Shown in pieces: positions 6,719 through 8,532 of a stretch of 8,532 bases of DNA. Where the stretch lies: NCBI GenBank assembly GCA_025998595.1, contig BNWE01000055.1, positions 1-8,532 of the forward strand. Direction: 5' to 3'. Each line of letters begins with the position of its first letter. Positions within the stretch are counted from its first letter, which is position 1. Source of the DNA: Alphaproteobacteria bacterium (GTDB taxonomy: Bacteria; Pseudomonadota; Alphaproteobacteria; UBA3830). A program made the translations under genes and the position numbers. Under the pieces are notes generated by a model that was not told the origin of the DNA, did not search any database, and saw nothing but the letters and a program-made list of their open reading frames with translations.

Positions 6719-7366
6719 ATGAATAAAACCATATGTGCTATAAAAGTGTTAGTATGTGCACTGTTAGTGATTGCAGTCACATCATTAGAAGCGGCTACAC
6801 CGTTATATCAAGCGGTCAAAAACGAAAACGCTGCGGCTGTGCAACAACTACTGCAGGAAGCAGGAACTGATGTAAATGCATTATTTTGGAATGACGAACC
6901 ACCGTTAGTTGAAGCTGCACATAATAGTGAAATCGTCAGGCTTCTTCTAGCTGCAGGAGCAAAAGTAGATGCAATAGGTCACGGTAAAATGACGGCACTG
7001 CAACAAGCAGCCTCTTGTGGAAATGTTGAAAGTGTAGATGCTCTCATGGCAGCTGGTGCTGACGTAAATGCTGGATTACCAAATATGACACCATTGCATT
7101 TTGCAGCTTATCATGGACACTGCGCTGTTGTTGAACGCCTTCTACAGGTTCCAGGAATCGACGTGAATGCTGCACGCAACGGCGGCTTTACACCATTGCT
7201 TGAGGCAGTTTTCAATGGACACAGCGCTGTTGTTGAGCGCCTTCTACAGGTTCCAGAAATCGACGTGAATGCAGTCGAACAAAATGGCCAAACAGCTTTG
7301 GCTTATGCATTGCGAGGGGGAGATACTGCAACCGCGGAACTTCTCAAGGCACATGGAGCTAAATAA
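6719..7366 (+). CDS. Exported ankyrin-repeat protein (six repeats)
   Basis: The 215-residue product begins with a signal peptide: a Lys-bearing N-region (MNKTICAIK), a hydrophobic core LVCALLVIAV (11-20) and a probable cleavage site near LEA-A (25/26). Cys13 is preceded by VLV, which is not a lipobox, so a lipoprotein is unlikely. The rest is about six ankyrin repeats, starting near 27, 60, 91, 123, 157 and 191. Most end in (G/T)(A/I)DVNA-like turns; repeats 4 and 5 carry TPLH/TPLL and GH..VVERLLQ. The last repeat ends LLKAHGAK. Ankyrin repeats bind proteins, and exported ones in intracellular bacteria are often host-directed; that role is only inferred. A TTGACA/TATGGT promoter and TAGGAG site precede the gene and a hairpin terminator follows about 100 bases downstream. 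It shares its first 24 codons, base for base, with the next gene. Confidence 0.92.
   Translation: MNKTICAIKVLVCALLVIAVTSLEAATPLYQAVKNENAAAVQQLLQEAGTDVNALFWNDEPPLVEAAHNSEIVRLLLAAGAKVDAIGHGKMTALQQAASCGNVESVDALMAAGADVNAGLPNMTPLHFAAYHGHCAVVERLLQVPGIDVNAARNGGFTPLLEAVFNGHSAVVERLLQVPEIDVNAVEQNGQTALAYALRGGDTATAELLKAHGAK
7115..7273 (+). repeat. Near-identical 57-bp internal repeats within ankyrin repeats 4 and 5
   Basis: Positions 7115-7171 and 7217-7273 match at 53 of 57 bases, spaced by 102 bases (34 codons). They encode GH-(C/S)-AVVERLLQVP-(G/E)-IDVNA. The other repeats of the gene are far less alike at the DNA level, so one ankyrin unit was copied recently. Confidence 0.9.
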
Positions 7367-7410
7367 AGGGAACAAAAACGGAACATTTCTAGAGGGTGCT
7401 CCGAAAATGT

Positions 7411-7439
7411 ACAGAAAAATATTAGATTTATGCAATCTT
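7411..7439. repeat. Direct repeat, copy 2 (partner at 6268-6295)
   Basis: This is the partner of the marker upstream of rimP, differing by one extra T. It lies 45 bases after the first ankyrin stop codon. Confidence 0.85.
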
Positions 7440-7463
7440 GATATTGAAATATGAATAATCTGT

Positions 7464-7499
7464 GGGGGCGACTTTTTGAAGCCGCTCCATTGTGCTTTT
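7464..7499 (+). terminator. Probable terminator of ankyrin gene 1
   Basis: GGGGCGACTT (7465-7474) pairs with AAGCCGCTCC (7479-7488) across loop TTTG, with one A-C mismatch and one G-T pair. ATTGTGCTTTT follows as an imperfect U-tract. The element is homologous to the hairpin after gene 2, though its stem and U-tract are weaker, so some read-through into gene 2 is possible. Confidence 0.55.
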
Positions 7500-7613
7500 G
7501 GGTATCATCCAGACATTAGTGGCGTGTACACATTCGCATATTTTATAAGACGCATATGCTGCAGGCATCGCTACGCCGCCCACAAAATTTTCAACAAAAA
7601 CACATAAAAAATG

Positions 7614-7642
7614 TTGGCAAAACCTTCGAGATGTAGTATGGT
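7614..7642 (+). promoter_or_regulatory. Predicted promoter of ankyrin gene 2
   Basis: TTGGCA (7614-7619) and TATGGT (7637-7642) are spaced by 17 bases, aligned with the promoter of gene 1. The -35 has G in place of the consensus A at its fourth base, so a weaker promoter is expected. Confidence 0.6.
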
Positions 7643-7663
7643 AGTTCTTGGGTTTTAAATACA

Positions 7664-7669
7664 TAAGAG
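7664..7669 (+). promoter_or_regulatory. Weak Shine-Dalgarno of ankyrin gene 2
   Basis: TAAGAG stands seven bases before ATG 7677, where gene 1 has TAGGAG. The single G-to-A change breaks the GGAG core. Confidence 0.6.
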
Positions 7670-7676
7670 ATTTACA

Positions 7677-8129
7677 ATGAATAAAACCATATGTGCTATA
7701 AAAGTGTTAGTATGTGCACTGTTAGTGATTGCAGTCACATCATTAGAAGCAGCAACACCATTGCATCAGGCAGCTGCCAATGAAAACACTGAGGCTGTCC
7801 AACAACTACTGAGTGCAGCAAATACAGATGTAAATGCAACAGATCATAACGGAGCAACGGCGTTGCATCGTGCTGTTATGGAAAGTAACGGTGATATTAT
7901 CAAACTTCTTCTGGAAGCAGGAGCAGATGCAAATGCAAAAGACGGAGACAGCGTGACGCCGTTGCATGCAGCTGTCGCTTATGGAAGTGCTGAAGCAGTC
8001 AAAGTTCTTCTGGATGCGGGAGTAGATGTGAATGCAGCAGACAAAGCGGGAAAAACGCCTTTGATTTGGGCACAAGAGAATAGACACGCTGAGGCTGTAG
8101 AACTACTGCAGGCTCATGGAGCTCAATAA
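7677..8129 (+). CDS. Exported ankyrin-repeat protein (four repeats)
   Basis: The 150-residue product is a shorter paralogue of the preceding gene. Residues 1-29 (signal peptide plus ATPL) are identical to it in protein, and the first 24 codons are identical in DNA. Four ankyrin repeats follow, starting near 27, 61, 94 and 127, with regular TPLH/TALH openings, LLLEAGAD-type helices and DVNA turns; the last ends LLQAHGAQ, matching the LLKAHGAK end of the paralogue. The N- and C-terminal caps are therefore shared while the inner repeats differ in number and sequence. The protein is probably secreted to or through the periplasm. Four repeats are near the lower end for a stable ankyrin domain. Its promoter and ribosome-binding site look weaker than those of gene 1. 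A strong terminator lies about 60 bases downstream. Confidence 0.92.
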   Translation: MNKTICAIKVLVCALLVIAVTSLEAATPLHQAAANENTEAVQQLLSAANTDVNATDHNGATALHRAVMESNGDIIKLLLEAGADANAKDGDSVTPLHAAVAYGSAEAVKVLLDAGVDVNAADKAGKTPLIWAQENRHAEAVELLQAHGAQ

Positions 8130-8189
8130 GTACAGTATCAGCTGATTGTTTCGCTCTGAATCGTGAAACATGATGATAACATTCTATGT

Positions 8190-8222
8190 GGCGGCTTCTT
8201 TGAGGCCGCTCTGTTGTTTTTT
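8190..8222 (+). terminator. Rho-independent terminator of ankyrin gene 2
   Basis: GCGGCTTC (8191-8198) pairs with GAGGCCGC (8202-8209) over a TTT loop, with one T-G wobble, and is followed by TCTGTTGTTTTTT. Stem, loop and U-tract all fit an intrinsic terminator. Confidence 0.8.
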
Positions 8223-8231
8223 AGAGCCCGT

Positions 8232-8266
8232 CTGGATGATAAAAACGCATCAACGTAGCAATCCAG
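8232..8266. repeat. Degenerate REP-like remnant
   Basis: The stretch is bounded by CTGGAT (8232-8237) and ATCCAG (8261-8266), and its right half AACGTAGCAATCCAG resembles the end of common alphaproteobacterial REP palindromes. The interior no longer pairs well. Confidence 0.5.
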
Positions 8267-8355
8267 GAAAAACAATCAACATCTTTATTTTATAAAGAAA
8301 ACACACACTGTGGTGAAGTAGCATTAAATTTTTCAAAAATCATGGCAATATTCAG

Positions 8356-8391
8356 CTTCAACATTGAAGACAACGCTGGCTTTTCAGCCAG
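8356..8391 (-). terminator. Two small perfect hairpins downstream of mnmA
   Basis: CTGGCT/AGCCAG (8376-8381 and 8386-8391; GAAA loop on the minus strand) and CTTCAA/TTGAAG (8356-8361 and 8364-8369) lie 27 and 49 bases after the mnmA stop. They may end the mnmA transcript or protect its 3' end, but no good U-run follows. Confidence 0.3.
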
Positions 8392-8417
8392 TAACGAAGC
8401 AATTAGCGCATGTGCCA

Positions 8418-8532
8418 TCACGGCTGGTAGATTGCTCCGCCGCCAATGACTCTGGCATCGTCAAAAAAGACGCAGTGCTGTCCTTTGGCAATTCCGAATT
8501 CCGGAGTGTGGAGTTTCACGAAATAATTTCCG
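8418..8532 (-). CDS. mnmA: tRNA-specific 2-thiouridylase MnmA, C-terminal fragment
   Basis: Thirty-seven codons and a TGA stop (8418-8420) are visible; the gene enters from the right edge. The reading includes NYFVKLHTPEFGIAKGQHC, then VFFDDARVIGGGAIYQP at the end. The GIAKGQ..VF(F/Y)D...(V/L)GGG.I pattern is the typical end of MnmA, which installs 2-thiouridine at the wobble position of tRNAs for Lys, Glu and Gln using ATP and a persulfide sulfur donor. The catalytic Cys residues and PP-loop are outside the window. It converges on the ankyrin genes. Confidence 0.85.
   Translation of the reverse strand, partial: GNYFVKLHTPEFGIAKGQHCVFFDDARVIGGGAIYQP

Larger units (their letters stand above)
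6601..6792 (+). repeat. Promoter-leader-signal-peptide cassette, copy 1
   Basis: This block is repeated at 7558-7750. The upstream 118 bases match at roughly 90 percent with one indel. From 6709 to 6792 (84 bases, from within the Shine-Dalgarno through codon 24) the copies are identical, including every synonymous position. Similarity drops sharply after 6792, where the ankyrin domain starts. Confidence 0.95.
7367..7676 (+). other. Intergenic region between the two ankyrin genes
   Basis: These 310 bases contain, in order, the second copy of the rimP-upstream repeat (7411-7439), the hairpin terminator (7464-7499), a possible REP fragment ATCATCCAGAC (7504-7514) and the second promoter cassette (from 7558). 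No gene is supported. It is shorter than the region before gene 1, mainly because no REP pair is present. Confidence 0.75.
7558..7750 (+). repeat. Promoter-leader-signal-peptide cassette, copy 2
   Basis: This is the second copy of the block at 6601-6792; the part from 7667 to 7750 is identical. Differences fall in the promoter region and include the -35 box and the Shine-Dalgarno. Confidence 0.95.
8130..8417. other. Intergenic region between ankyrin gene 2 and mnmA
   Basis: The genes converge here. The 288 bases hold the ankyrin terminator (8190-8222), a degenerate REP remnant (8232-8266) and two small perfect hairpins near mnmA (8356-8391). No gene or RNA is recognisable in the rest. Confidence 0.7.

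Noticed and set aside
6749..6757. Possible lipobox around Cys13 of the ankyrin proteins
   Set aside because: The residues before Cys are VLV; a lipobox needs a small residue at -1 and the hydrophobic core continues after the Cys, so an ordinary signal peptide fits better.

Overview
The window looks like chromosomal DNA of a host-associated alphaproteobacterium, probably of the Rickettsiales/Holosporales type. This is an inference from the alphaproteobacterial character of NusA and IF2, two exported ankyrin-repeat proteins, REP-like palindromes and an IS remnant. No species can be named from the sequence alone.

Layout, left to right. Positions 1-84 hold the 5' end of a minus-strand transposase gene that runs off the left edge, with a 10-bp inverted repeat spanning its start codon. 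Positions 145-1182 (+) encode an unrecognised beta-propeller-like protein whose C-terminus is a near-perfect tandem repeat of 32 residues. Positions 1233-6234 (-) are a compact translation/transcription operon, read right to left: rimP, nusA, infB, rbfA. Neither a ylxR-type gene between nusA and infB nor truB directly after rbfA is present.

Positions 6235-6718 are intergenic and contain a pair of inverted 36-bp REP-like units and the promoter of the next gene. Positions 6719-7366 and 7677-8129 (+) are two tandem ankyrin-repeat genes, each with a signal peptide. Their promoter, leader and signal-peptide DNA are almost identical, while the mature ankyrin parts differ in sequence and repeat number (six against four). 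Hairpin terminators follow both genes. The window ends with the last 37 codons of mnmA (-), a tRNA 2-thiouridylase.

The operon genes belong to one functional theme: RimP and RbfA mature the 30S subunit, IF2 (infB) starts translation, and NusA links transcription elongation and termination to it. The ankyrin genes form an accessory island between two housekeeping units (divergent from rimP, convergent with mnmA). They look like a recently duplicated, diversifying family of exported proteins, possibly host-interacting. The most interesting features are the reused promoter/signal-peptide cassette of the ankyrin pair, the propeller protein with its repeat tail next to an IS, and unusual residues in the IF2 G domain.
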